A stretch of DNA of 64,000 nucleotides from Myxococcales bacterium (GTDB lineage Bacteria > Myxococcota_A > UBA9042), in NCBI GenBank assembly GCA_947491025.1, contig CANLIC010000005.1:99819-163818 (forward strand), written 5' to 3'. The notes beneath the pieces are model-generated. The model ran no database searches. It was not told the origin of the DNA and saw nothing but the letters and a program-made list of their open reading frames with translations. Below, in pieces: positions 15,760 through 24,671 of this stretch (position 1 is the stretch's first letter; the number at the start of each line of letters is the position of its first letter). Made by a program: the position numbers and the translations under genes.

Positions 15760-18700
15760 TCAATGGTCCAACACCCCAAGATCGACCCGCTGCAGCGTCC
15801 CATCCCAGCTGCCAAGCCACACCACCCCGGCGCCCTCCAGCGCCCCCGGCGCCGCCGCGAGGACGTTGGCGACGCGCTCGCGCTGCAGCCGCAGCGTCGC
15901 CACCGCCGACGGCGCCGCACGCTCCGCCACCCGGACGACCGTCACCTGGCCGTCGACCTGGCCGACGACGACGGCGCGGCCGTCGGCGCTGACGGCGAGG
16001 TCGCAGATGTCGCCGCCTTGGACCTGCAGGCGCGCCGCCTCGCGGCCCTCCGCCCCGGCCGCGGCCCAGAGCGCGCGGGCGTCGGCGACGAACACCGGGG
16101 CATCGGCGCGGGCGGCGGCGACGTGGCGGATGCCGGGCTGGGCGGCGACCTGCGCGCGCTCGAGGGCGAGTCGTGCGCCCGCCGGGGCGTGGCGTAGGCG
16201 CCAGACGGCGCCGGACTGGGTGGCGACGCCGAAGGCGGCGTGGCGGTCGGTGGTGGCGGCGAGGTCGAGCCAATCCTCGTCGGCGGCGCCGAGGCGTTCG
16301 GCGCGGAGGTCCGGGACCTGGAGCGCGTAGACGCCCTCCTGGAAGCTGGCGGCGGCGATGGTCTGCCTGGTGCCGTCGGCGGAGCGGATCGTCGCCAGGC
16401 GCCGGGACGGCGGCAACGCCAGGGTCTCCTGCACGTAGCCGCCCGGTCCGCGCCTCCAGGCGACGCTGCGAAAGGCGCTGACGGCGACGACGATGGCGCC
16501 GTCGTGGGCCAGCGTCACCGCCTTGACCACGCCGTCGCCCGCTTGCAGCCGCGTTGTGGCTCCCGAGGCCTCGGCGCCGTGCCTGGCCATCGCCCGCAGC
16601 TCGACACCGCCGACGTTGTCGCCGAGCGCGATCTGGTCGCCCTCGATGGCAAAGGCGGCGAGGCTGAGGCCGGGGGCGAGGGCGCGGCGCGGCGCTGGCG
16701 GTTGTGGCGGCAGCGCATAGCGGGAGAGCTGGGCGCCGGCCAGGCGCCAGGTACCCGCCGCCAGCTGGGCATCGCTGACGTCCTCGTGGTGGCTGCGCAG
16801 CTGCAGCTCCAGCGTCGCCGCCGAGAGCAGCGCGGCGTCGCCGCGGTCGCTGCGCGCCATCAGCCAGGCGCCCTCGACGTCGAGGCGGCGCACCAGGCCA
16901 GACACGGCATCGACCGGCGCGCTGCAACGGTGCAGCGCGAGGTCGCAGCGGACGATGGTGCCGCGGGCGCTGGCGACGTAGAGGGCGTCTGCGCTCGCCG
17001 CCAGCGCGGTCACGTCGCGGGCCGGCAGCGGCGAGGGCCCTAGCGTCGCGCAATCCTCGGTCGCGGCCGCGGCGAGGTCATGGGGACGAAGCGCAGGCCC
17101 CAGGTCGGCGTGTGACGGCGCGGCGGCTGGCGCGGGATCGCCTAGACAGCGGCGCATGGCGCCGTCGCTGCAGAGCACGATGACGTCTGGGCCCGCCGCG
17201 ACCGCTGCCATCGCGGTCGCGCCGGTCGCGCAGACGTCCCGCATCCACTGCCGCCCATGGGTGGTGGTGCGCAAGAGGCCGCCTGTCGGCTGCATCCAGC
17301 CACCCCGCGGTGCCGCCACCTGCGGCCAGGTCGCCGGCGCGGCGAAGCCGACAAAGAGCGGCGCATAGGCATGCAGCACGCTCTGGCCGAGGTCGAAGGC
17401 GACCACATGCTGGGCGCTGCGCAAGAGCAGGGTCGAGCTGACGGCGTCGAAGGCGGCGTCGATCGCGACCAGCGGCAGGCTCCGCCGCGGCAGGCCCGGC
17501 ACCAAGGGTTCCAGGGTCGTCTCGCTTTGGGCGAGGCAAGCGAGGAGCCGGGCGCCAGGGCCGAGGATGCGCCGGCCGCACGCCGGCAGCGCTCGCTGTT
17601 CGACGAGGCGCAGCGCGGCCAGCGGCGCGCTGGCGGCGAGGATGCCCCGGGCCTGCTGCGTCGTCGTCAGCACGCCGCCCTCGGCCGGGGCGCCGGCAGC
17701 GGTCGGGGCGGTCGCAGCCGAAAGCTGAGCGAGCGTGAGGTCGGCGAGCGCCGCCCGCGCCAGGGCCTCGGCCTCCCTGTAGCGCCCCGCCTCGAGCGCG
17801 ACCTGGGCCTGACGCACCTGCAGCGTGGCATGGTCGACGCGGCTGCGCTGCAGCGCCTGCGAGGCCGCAACCTCGGCGCGCTGGGCGCGGTCGCGCTCAT
17901 CGACGACCCGGTGGGCCGAGACGGCGGCCGTGCCGGTGATGGCCAGCAGCGCCACGGCGGCGCCCATCAGCGGCCAGCGCCACGCGTAGACGAGGCGCCG
18001 GAGCAGCTGCGTCGGCGAGTAGGCGTAGGCGCCCACGCGGCGGCCGTCGAGGAAGTTGGCGAGATCGTGGGCCAACGCACCGGCGTCGGCGTAGCGCTGG
18101 CCGGGGTCGGGATGCAGGCAGCAGGCGACGATGGCGCTGAGCTCGAGATCGGCGCCGGCGGTGAGGGCAGGGGCGCCATGGGCTCGCGCCATGTGCAGCG
18201 CCTCTGCGGCCGACGTCGGTGTGCGCAGCGGGCGGCCGGCGGCGACTTCGTAGAGCATGACGCCGAGTGAGAAGACGTCCCCGGGGCGGCCGATGCGTTC
18301 CCCGCGCGCCGCCTCTGGGCTCATCGTCAGCGGCGTCCCGACGATGGCGCCGATGCTGGTCTCGCCGGGCCCGACGGCGGCGGAAGTGTCCCGTGCGCGC
18401 CAAGCGTCGCCGTCGGCGGGGCCCTTGTCTTCGGCGTCGTCGATGTCCTCGGCGGCGTCGGCCACGCAGGCGAGCCCCCAATCGATGATCTGCGTGCCGC
18501 CTTGGGCGTCGACCAGGATGTTGGCAGGCTTGAGGTCGCGGTGCAGCACGCCATGGGCGTGGGCATGGGCGACGCCCTGACAGACCGCCAGCAGGGTTCG
18601 CAGCAGGGGCGCGGGGTTGCTGCCCGGTACCCGCTCGGCGAGGACCTGCTCGAAGGTCTTGCCATCGACCAGGCGCATGGCCAGCCATGGCGAGCCATCG

Positions 18701-19020
18701 GCGTCCATGCCGCCATCGAAGACGGGGACGATCGCCGGATGCGTGAGCTGCGCCAGAATCGCCGCTTCGCGTTGCAGGCGCCGGGCGAACCCGCGCGCGG
18801 CGCCGCTGGCGCTCTTGAGCGCGATGTGCCGACGCAGCCACGGGTCCCACGCCACGACGACGAGGCCCATGGCGCCCTCGCCGATGGCGGCGCCGCGCAG
18901 GTAGCGGCTGGCGCCCATGGCCTCGGCCCCCGCGGAGGGCCCGGGAGCCCGCTCGGCGCCCACCGGGTCGAGCACCTGAGACCACGCCGGCGAGCTCTGG
19001 TCGGGCGCGTCAGGCCGCAT
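15760..19020 (-). CDS. Membrane-anchored Ser/Thr protein kinase with large repeat-type C-terminal region
   Basis: A 1086-residue Hanks-type kinase. The Gly loop is GEGAMG (47-52), the Lys is in HIALKS (69), the catalytic loop is LHRDLKPANILV (159-170), the metal loop is DWG (180-182) rather than DFG, and MSPEAARGE is the P+1 segment. A single hydrophobic helix at about 350-368 follows the kinase. A short possible coiled coil comes next (Arg/Ala/Gln-rich, 370-440), then about 600 residues of WD40/PQQ-like beta repeats ending in LQRVDLGVLDH. This gives a cytoplasmic kinase with a sensor or scaffold region across the membrane. The ATG at 19020 overlaps the FHA gene by 11 bp, so the two are co-translated and probably partners. 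DWG is a known but less common variant. Confidence 0.9.
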   Translation of the reverse strand: MRPDAPDQSSPAWSQVLDPVGAERAPGPSAGAEAMGASRYLRGAAIGEGAMGLVVVAWDPWLRRHIALKSASGAARGFARRLQREAAILAQLTHPAIVPVFDGGMDADGSPWLAMRLVDGKTFEQVLAERVPGSNPAPLLRTLLAVCQGVAHAHAHGVLHRDLKPANILVDAQGGTQIIDWGLACVADAAEDIDDAEDKGPADGDAWRARDTSAAVGPGETSIGAIVGTPLTMSPEAARGERIGRPGDVFSLGVMLYEVAAGRPLRTPTSAAEALHMARAHGAPALTAGADLELSAIVACCLHPDPGQRYADAGALAHDLANFLDGRRVGAYAYSPTQLLRRLVYAWRWPLMGAAVALLAITGTAAVSAHRVVDERDRAQRAEVAASQALQRSRVDHATLQVRQAQVALEAGRYREAEALARAALADLTLAQLSAATAPTAAGAPAEGGVLTTTQQARGILAASAPLAALRLVEQRALPACGRRILGPGARLLACLAQSETTLEPLVPGLPRRSLPLVAIDAAFDAVSSTLLLRSAQHVVAFDLGQSVLHAYAPLFVGFAAPATWPQVAAPRGGWMQPTGGLLRTTTHGRQWMRDVCATGATAMAAVAAGPDVIVLCSDGAMRRCLGDPAPAAAPSHADLGPALRPHDLAAAATEDCATLGPSPLPARDVTALAASADALYVASARGTIVRCDLALHRCSAPVDAVSGLVRRLDVEGAWLMARSDRGDAALLSAATLELQLRSHHEDVSDAQLAAGTWRLAGAQLSRYALPPQPPAPRRALAPGLSLAAFAIEGDQIALGDNVGGVELRAMARHGAEASGATTRLQAGDGVVKAVTLAHDGAIVVAVSAFRSVAWRRGPGGYVQETLALPPSRRLATIRSADGTRQTIAAASFQEGVYALQVPDLRAERLGAADEDWLDLAATTDRHAAFGVATQSGAVWRLRHAPAGARLALERAQVAAQPGIRHVAAARADAPVFVADARALWAAAGAEGREAARLQVQGGDICDLAVSADGRAVVVGQVDGQVTVVRVAERAAPSAVATLRLQRERVANVLAAAPGALEGAGVVWLGSWDGTLQRVDLGVLDH

Positions 19021-19906
19021 CTTCGACGTGGTCGTGGGGATGCAAGAAGAGCTCGATGTGGCCGGTGCCGGTCGAACGCACGAGGTCGGCACGCACCCCG
19101 GCGGCGCGTAGCCGTGCCCGCAACCGCGTCAGGGCCACGTCGAGGCGCTGGCGCTGCTGGGCGGCGTCGGCGTCATCGCGCCAGAGCTGGTCGGCGAGCG
19201 CCCGCCAGCCGATGGGGCCGCCGACCAGGACCAGCTCGGTCAGCAGCCGTGCGCTGACGCCCTCGATCGCGCAGACGACTTTGCCGTCGCGCTGCACGTG
19301 TGCGGTGTCGAAGCGGGCGACAATGTGCAGCGGCGCATCGCCAGCGGCGTCGAGCATCGTCTCGCCGGAGGTCGGCGCCACAGGCATGTCGACCGCGACG
19401 ACCGCCGCGCCATCGACATTGAGCGCCTCACCGGCGACCAGCGGCGTCGGTGGGCTCCCGGGCCCGGCGGCGAGCCACTGTCTGCCATCGCTCCACACCC
19501 AATGGCGCGCGTCGGCGCGCATCCCGCTCACCAGCATCGGCGCCGGCTCCGCGACCAGCGAGACCACGCCTTGCAGCAGCTGCGCCGGCATCCCCGGTCC
19601 CTGCAGCGCCAGCACGGTCCGCGGGATGAAGACGCGCACCACTTCGAGCACGACGCCCTCGGCCAGGGTCACAAACAGGCCGGCGCGCAGGCGGACGTCG
19701 GTCGACGAGGCGCCGTCGATCAAGAACCGCCCCCGCAGCGCCAACAAGCGCAGCGCGGCGCCGCGCAGGCTCACGAGCGCGTGGGCCTCGGAGACGCGGG
19801 GGTCGTCGATGATCAGCGCAGCCGTCCACAGGCGGCCGATGAAGTCGCCGTGGCCAAGCGAGCAGAGGCTGCCATCCCCCAGCCGAACCTCTGCGTACGC
19901 CTGCAT
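19010..19906 (-). CDS. FHA-domain protein with C-terminal winged-helix DNA-binding-like domain
   Basis: A 298-residue protein. The N-terminal 80 residues form a forkhead-associated phosphothreonine-binding fold (DFIGRLWTAALIIDDPRVSE, then AHALVSL, with the GR and the SxxHA core). A middle beta-rich region follows. The C-terminal 90 residues read like the OmpR/SARP-type winged helix: a start like GKVVCAIEGVSARLLTELVL, a recognition-like LRARLRAAGVRADLVRSTGTG and a wing ending IELFL. No response-regulator receiver domain is present. The next gene is a Ser/Thr kinase overlapping by 11 bp, so the FHA part may read the phosphorylated kinase and the winged helix may act on DNA; this is inference. 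The ATG at 19906 follows GGGGGGACG. Confidence 0.75.
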   Translation of the reverse strand: MQAYAEVRLGDGSLCSLGHGDFIGRLWTAALIIDDPRVSEAHALVSLRGAALRLLALRGRFLIDGASSTDVRLRAGLFVTLAEGVVLEVVRVFIPRTVLALQGPGMPAQLLQGVVSLVAEPAPMLVSGMRADARHWVWSDGRQWLAAGPGSPPTPLVAGEALNVDGAAVVAVDMPVAPTSGETMLDAAGDAPLHIVARFDTAHVQRDGKVVCAIEGVSARLLTELVLVGGPIGWRALADQLWRDDADAAQQRQRLDVALTRLRARLRAAGVRADLVRSTGTGHIELFLHPHDHVEDAA

Positions 19907-19938
19907 CGTCCCCCCGGGCGCTGCCGGCGCCCCGCGCC

Positions 19939-19967
19939 ACTCTCGCGACGACGCTGAAAGGCGTCAA
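19939..19967 (-). promoter_or_regulatory. Promoter of the FHA/kinase operon
   Basis: On the minus strand: TTGACG (19967-19962), 17 bases, GAGAGT (19944-19939). The expected start site is about 26 bases before the FHA gene's ATG. Confidence 0.5.
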
Positions 19968-20116
19968 GCGTGCGGCGGGCGGATGCAGTTTTGCGCTGGA
20001 TATTCAGTCCTTGTACCGCCGGCGCCGTGCCTGAAAGGGGCATGAAGGGTCACAACGGCTGCACGAGGTCTGATCGTGGCCACTGGAACAGGCGACGCCG
20101 CCTGCGGGGGACGACC

Positions 20117-23014
20117 ATGAGCACACCCATGACACTTCAACGACTCTTCACCATCGCCGCGGCGCTGCTGCTGGCGAGCTGCGCCGGCACCGCAGGCGGC
20201 GATGGCGCCCCCGGCAACGGTGCGGCAGCAGAGGACAGCGCAGCCCAGGATGGCGCGGCCCAGGATGGCGCTGCCCAGGACGCCACTGCCAACGACGCTG
20301 GGGCCACGGACAGCGACGCGGGTTCGACCGACAGCGACGCGGGTTCGACCGACAGCGACGCGGGTTCGACCAACAGCGACGCGGGTTCGACCGACAGCGA
20401 CGCGGGCTCCACCGGCAGCGACGCGGGGTCCACGGACAGCGACGCGGGCTCCACCGACAGCGACGCGGGTTCGACCGACAACGACGCGGGCTCCACCGAC
20501 AGCGACGCTGTGGGCGAGGACGCCAGCGCCACCGACAGCGACGCCGAGGCCGACGCCGGAACGCCCGAGGATGCCGGCGGCGGCTGCACGCCCGTCGCCG
20601 AGGTCTGCGACGGCAAGGACAACGACTGCGACGGCCAGATCGATGAGACGGACGGCGGGCCGCTCTGCAAGGTCGACAGCAAGAGCTTCTGCGCCGGCGA
20701 GGTCTGCCATCAGGGCAGCTGTCAGCCGGCGGGGGTGGTCGGGGTGCCGTGCGCCGACCTCAACGCCTGCACCGGCGGCGAGGCCTGCACGCCCGGCACC
20801 GCGCCGTGCCCACCCAACGAGCCGGCCTGCAAACAGAAGCTCCCGTCGTGCATGGGCGGCAAGCCGATCGCCTGTGACGACAAGGACCCCTGTACGACCG
20901 ACAGCTGCGACAAGACCAAGGGCTGCGTCGCGGCGCCTGTGGTCTGCAACGACAACAACGTCTGCACGGCCGACAGCTGCGACAAGGCGACCGGCTGCGT
21001 CACTTCGCCCGCCGAGGGCGCCTGCAGCGACGGCAGCGTCTGCACCGAGGGTGACGCTTGCGACGCCGGAACGTGCAAGCCCGGCGCCACCGCCAAGGTC
21101 TGCGACGACGCCAACGTGTGCACGTCCGACAGCTGCAATGCCACAGGCGGCTGCGTCCACACCAAGGCGAGCGGCGGCCCCTGCAGCGACGGCAGCAGCT
21201 GCACGACCGATGTTTGCGCCGCCGGCGTGTGCAAGGCGACCACCTTGAGCTGCGATGACAAGAACGGTTGCACCCAAGACAGCTGCGACCCGAAGACCGG
21301 CTGCGTCAACGCCTATGTCAACGGTTGCCAGACCTGCGCGACCGTCGCCGAATGCGATGACAAGAACTCCTGCTCGACCGACAGCTGCACCGGCGGTGTC
21401 TGCGCCAACGCCGCGATCGCCGACTGCAAGGGCTCGACCGACTACACGATCGCCAAGCTCGTCATCGCCCAGCCCACCTTCGACGCCACGGCCGGCACCT
21501 CGTCCTTCTCCTACGAGGTCCACAACCCGTTCAACATCGCCACCCCGACCAACTCGACGATCGCGTTCTGGCTCAGCCCGACCGACGGCAAGGGCGAGGG
21601 CGCGGTCAAGATCCACGACTTCACGGGTCCCATCGTGGGAGGATTCACGGCGCCGAACGTCGCCAAGTCCTCGTTGACCGTCAACCACCAGCTCTTTGCG
21701 CCCAAGCTGCCGAAGGGCCCCGCCGCGATGAAGTTCGCGTGCCTGGAGCTGACGATCCCAACCGATACGGTGCCGACCAACAACCTCACCTGCGTCGCCA
21801 TCACGCCCCACGTGCCCGACTTCGCGGTGGGCGCGCTGACGGTCACCGGCAGCGGAGCGCCGCTGGAGGGCACGGCCTATGAGTTCGGGCCGGCGCCGCA
21901 GTTCTGGAGCGCGGACATCAAGAGCCAGGGCACGCTGCACGCCATCGTCGACGTGACGCACGTCTTCTACGCCGCCGACAACAAGGGCAAGACCGGCGTG
22001 CTGCAGATCGGGTTTGCCAAGACGTTGGCCCCGAACAACCAGCTCGCGCCCGGCGCCAACTTCAACTACGGCTACCAGGTGGCGATCGACAAGCCCGCTC
22101 TGCCCATCGGCCCTGGCTTCGCCTGCGTGCGTGCCCAGTCGGTCCAGGTGCCCGCCGGTTGGGCGCCGACCCCAGACGACGACATCGCCTGCGTCGCCAT
22201 CACCATCAAGAAGTCGCCAGATCTCGTGATGAACACCATCAAGTCGCCGCTGGCCAGCTCCGGCAGCGGTGGCGTGCCGGCGAGTCCCGGTCTGACGCTG
22301 GGCATCAAGTTCCAATGCATCGCCAGCGTCAGCAACGTCGGCCTCAGCGCGGCGGCCCAGTCCAAGGTGCGCTGCACCCTCAAGCCCGCCGGCGCCGCAA
22401 ACCCGACGTGGACCACCGACATCGTGGTCAGCCAGCTGCCGAGCGGCGGCGGCCAGCTGCCCGAGTCAGGGCACACGACGCTGACCCCAGACCTCGTGAC
22501 CGGGGCCAAGCTCGGCCACGCTGCCCTCGAAGTCTGCGCCACCATCGACCCCGACAACGAGATCGCCGAGATCAACGAGACCAACAACACGCTCTGCCAC
22601 CCGGTGTTCTACTACGCCCAAGACCTGACGGTCATCGACGGCCAGCTCGGCACGACCTTGAGCCAGGTCAAGCGCGGCGTCGCCCTCGACGTCCAGAAGT
22701 TCACCGTCAAGAACATCGGCAACGCCGGCAGCAGCCAGAACTTCGCCGCCAAAATCCTCTTGTCGACCGACAACACGCTCTCCGCCGACGACAAGGTGCT
22801 TTGCGGTGTGACGACGGGCACCCCGTCGATGAAACCCAACGACGCCGTCGCGCTCACGACCTTCTCAGCGTTCTACGGCGGCCAGAAGTGCACGGTCCCA
22901 GCCGATTGGGCCCTGGGCTCCGCGCACCTCATCTATGTCGTCGACCCCGACAACGCGGTGATGGAGTTCAGCGACGCCAACAACACCTTGGTGGTGCCGG
23001 TGACGATCCAATAG
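20117..23014 (+). CDS. Large Cys-rich repeat lipoprotein with MopE-like motif and CARDB-like domains
   Basis: A 965-residue predicted lipoprotein. The ATG at 20117 gives a signal sequence ending LLLASC (Cys22). Next is an acidic low-complexity stalk holding ten exact-length copies of a seven-residue unit (GSTDSDA type, 20300-20509). Then comes CDGKDNDCDGQIDE, the MopE-type putative metal-binding motif. A Cys-rich stretch follows with repeated 'CDDxDxCTxDSCDxxxGC' units in the style of myxobacterial surface proteins. The C-terminal half contains three or four beta-sandwich CARDB-like domains, shown by DPDNEIAEINETNNTLC and, at the end, DPDNAVMEFSDANNTL. It is probably displayed on the outer membrane, in binding or adhesion. 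A strong terminator follows. Confidence 0.8.
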   Translation: MSTPMTLQRLFTIAAALLLASCAGTAGGDGAPGNGAAAEDSAAQDGAAQDGAAQDATANDAGATDSDAGSTDSDAGSTDSDAGSTNSDAGSTDSDAGSTGSDAGSTDSDAGSTDSDAGSTDNDAGSTDSDAVGEDASATDSDAEADAGTPEDAGGGCTPVAEVCDGKDNDCDGQIDETDGGPLCKVDSKSFCAGEVCHQGSCQPAGVVGVPCADLNACTGGEACTPGTAPCPPNEPACKQKLPSCMGGKPIACDDKDPCTTDSCDKTKGCVAAPVVCNDNNVCTADSCDKATGCVTSPAEGACSDGSVCTEGDACDAGTCKPGATAKVCDDANVCTSDSCNATGGCVHTKASGGPCSDGSSCTTDVCAAGVCKATTLSCDDKNGCTQDSCDPKTGCVNAYVNGCQTCATVAECDDKNSCSTDSCTGGVCANAAIADCKGSTDYTIAKLVIAQPTFDATAGTSSFSYEVHNPFNIATPTNSTIAFWLSPTDGKGEGAVKIHDFTGPIVGGFTAPNVAKSSLTVNHQLFAPKLPKGPAAMKFACLELTIPTDTVPTNNLTCVAITPHVPDFAVGALTVTGSGAPLEGTAYEFGPAPQFWSADIKSQGTLHAIVDVTHVFYAADNKGKTGVLQIGFAKTLAPNNQLAPGANFNYGYQVAIDKPALPIGPGFACVRAQSVQVPAGWAPTPDDDIACVAITIKKSPDLVMNTIKSPLASSGSGGVPASPGLTLGIKFQCIASVSNVGLSAAAQSKVRCTLKPAGAANPTWTTDIVVSQLPSGGGQLPESGHTTLTPDLVTGAKLGHAALEVCATIDPDNEIAEINETNNTLCHPVFYYAQDLTVIDGQLGTTLSQVKRGVALDVQKFTVKNIGNAGSSQNFAAKILLSTDNTLSADDKVLCGVTTGTPSMKPNDAVALTTFSAFYGGQKCTVPADWALGSAHLIYVVDPDNAVMEFSDANNTLVVPVTIQ
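20300..20509 (+). repeat. 21-bp in-frame tandem repeat, ten units
   Basis: Exactly 210 bp encode ten heptads of the form Gly-Ser-Thr-Asp-Ser-Asp-Ala, with single changes (GATDSDA first, then GSTNSDA, GSTGSDA and GSTDNDA in single copies). Third-position variation between units (GGTTCG versus GGCTCC) shows partial homogenisation. The array forms the stalk of the lipoprotein and could vary in length between strains. Confidence 0.95.
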
Positions 23015-23069
23015 GCCACAGGCCCGGGCCAGCGCCTGGGTAGAGGCGACGTCTCCCGAAGGGACGGGC

Positions 23070-23110
23070 GGCGGCGGGTCCAGCATCGGGCCCGCCGCCG
23101 CTGTCGTTTT
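23070..23110 (+). terminator. Rho-independent-type terminator after the Cys-rich lipoprotein
   Basis: A nine-base GC stem, GGCGGCGGG (23070-23078) with CCCGCCGCC (23091-23099), and a 12-base loop are followed after seven bases by TTTT (23107-23110). It lies 55 bp after the stop codon. Confidence 0.7.
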
Positions 23111-23266
23111 CAGGGAGCGGAGGTGGGTGGGCCACCATGTCGGCGCACCATGCAGCGCCTCGGCCTGGTCAAGGTGCCCGCACCCTTCAGGCGCCACTGC
23201 CAACGCCTGCGCGTCGTCGCCTTTGTGCTCACCTTCGCCATCGGGTGCAAGCGCGCCCCGCGTGAC

Positions 23267-23295
23267 TTGAACACCTGTTCAGGTTGCGGCACACT
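23267..23295 (+). promoter_or_regulatory. Promoter of the radical SAM gene, implying a near-leaderless transcript
   Basis: TTGAAC (23267-23272), 17 bases, CACACT (23290-23295). The expected start site, about 23302, falls one or two bases before the ATG at 23304. No Shine-Dalgarno sequence is present. Confidence 0.55.
23268..23281 (+). promoter_or_regulatory. LexA-like SOS box overlapping the -35 element
   Basis: TGAACA-CC-TGTTCA is a perfect six-base dyad with a GAAC-N4-GTTC core, the form bound by LexA in Gram-positive bacteria. The surrounding 17 bases (23267-23283) fit 16 of 17 positions of the Myxococcus xanthus LexA consensus as I remember it (CTRHAMRYBYGTTCAGS). It covers the -35 region, so bound repressor would block transcription. 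Confidence 0.6.
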
Positions 23296-23303
23296 CTGCT
23301 TCG

Positions 23304-24569
23304 ATGGACGCCGCCGCTCCCACCTCTGAACCCTATGACTTCCCGAGTGAACGGGAGATCTGCGTCCGCGATCCCGGCGCCGACGCGACCGACCACGACG
23401 CGCCTCCCACCTTGGACCCGGACGACGCGCCACCTCTGCCCACGGTGATCCGCGGCCGGGGCGTCAGCAGCAACCGCAGCGGCCGCTACGAGCCGCGCCA
23501 AGTCGAACAATTCGTCGATGGCTGGGAACCCGCAGAGCCAGCGCCAGCGCCGCTCGCCGGTGGTTTCGGCGCCGCCGGCCGCACACGCCTGCTGCCCCTC
23601 GCCGCACGCAAGGCGATGTCGCGCAACGACTCTCCCGACATCCCCTTCGACCGCGCCGTCAACCCCTACCGCGGCTGCGAGCACGGCTGCGTCTACTGCT
23701 TCGCCCGGCCTGACCACGCCTACCTCGGCGACTCGCCGGGTCTGGACTTCGAGCAGCGTATCTACGTCAAACGCGGCGTCGTTGCGGCCCTGCAGCGCGA
23801 GTGGGCGTCACCGTCGTATACGCCGGAAACCATGGCGATCGGCGCCAGCACCGACCCCTACCAGCCCGCGGAAGCCAGCGAGAAACTGACCCGCGGCCTG
23901 CTCGAGCTGGCGCTGCGGTATCGCCATCCGGTCGGCCTCGTCACCAAGAGCGCACGGGTCGTCCGCGACCTCGACGTGCTGCAGTCCCTGGCCGAGCTCG
24001 GCCTCGCGCGCGTGTTCTTCTCCATCACCTCACTCGACGCCAGCCTGCAGCGGCGCCTTGAGCCTCGCGCCGCAGCGCCCGCCGCTCGGCTGCGCGCGAT
24101 GCGGACGCTGGCCGACGCCGGAGTCCCTGTCGGGGTGCTGGCGGCACCGATGATTCCCGCCGTCAACGACAGCGAGCTGGAGGCCATCGTCGAGGCCGCC
24201 GCCGCCGCCGGCGCCAGCAGCGCCGGCTGGATTCTGCTGCGCTTGCCGCGCGAGGTGGGGCCCCTCTTCGACGACTGGCTGGCGGCCCATCTGCCCGAAA
24301 GGCGGCAGCGGGTGCTGGCGCTGATGCGGCAGGCCCGTGGCGGCAAGCTCTACGACGCGACCTTCGGCCGCCGCATGCGCGGCGAGGGGCCCTATGCCGC
24401 CCTGCTCGCCCAGCGCTTTGACCTGGTGCGGCGGCGCTGCCGGCTCGATGCTGCGCCAGCGCCGCTGCGCTGTGACCTTTTTGTGCGCCCGCCGCCGCCC
24501 GATGTGCCGCCACAGGCGCTGCGCTCGCCGGCTGCGGCGCCGGGTGGGCGCCAGCTCTCGCTGCTCTAG
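23304..24569 (+). CDS. Radical SAM protein of the PA0069/Rv2578c family (SplB-related)
   Basis: A 421-residue protein. The RGCEHGCVYCFARPDH segment has Cys125, Cys129 and Cys132 (CxxxCxxC), the ligands of the [4Fe-4S] cluster that cleaves S-adenosylmethionine. YLGDSPGLDFE and the upstream RGRGVSSNRSGRYE are characteristic of the PA0069/Rv2578c group, relatives of spore photoproduct lyase. The reaction is unknown, but a DNA-lesion role is often proposed. A LexA-like box and a promoter placed for leaderless expression precede it, which supports a DNA-damage role. As I recall, the mycobacterial member is in the LexA regulon. The first 47 residues are an acidic extension. Convergent with mnmE. 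Confidence 0.88.
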   Translation: MDAAAPTSEPYDFPSEREICVRDPGADATDHDAPPTLDPDDAPPLPTVIRGRGVSSNRSGRYEPRQVEQFVDGWEPAEPAPAPLAGGFGAAGRTRLLPLAARKAMSRNDSPDIPFDRAVNPYRGCEHGCVYCFARPDHAYLGDSPGLDFEQRIYVKRGVVAALQREWASPSYTPETMAIGASTDPYQPAEASEKLTRGLLELALRYRHPVGLVTKSARVVRDLDVLQSLAELGLARVFFSITSLDASLQRRLEPRAAAPAARLRAMRTLADAGVPVGVLAAPMIPAVNDSELEAIVEAAAAAGASSAGWILLRLPREVGPLFDDWLAAHLPERRQRVLALMRQARGGKLYDATFGRRMRGEGPYAALLAQRFDLVRRRCRLDAAPAPLRCDLFVRPPPPDVPPQALRSPAAAPGGRQLSLL

Positions 24570-24671
24570 TCGGCAGAGGGGAGGCGTCGTGGCGCCTGCG
24601 CATGCCCGAAGCCACCGGCCCAAGGCAGCCTGGCGTCCGCGTTGCGCCTGGCGTGACGGCCGCTGCCGCGT

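Noticed and set aside
20300..20509. Regular repeats considered as a CRISPR array
   Set aside because: Units are contiguous, in frame and without spacers; they encode a heptad repeat.
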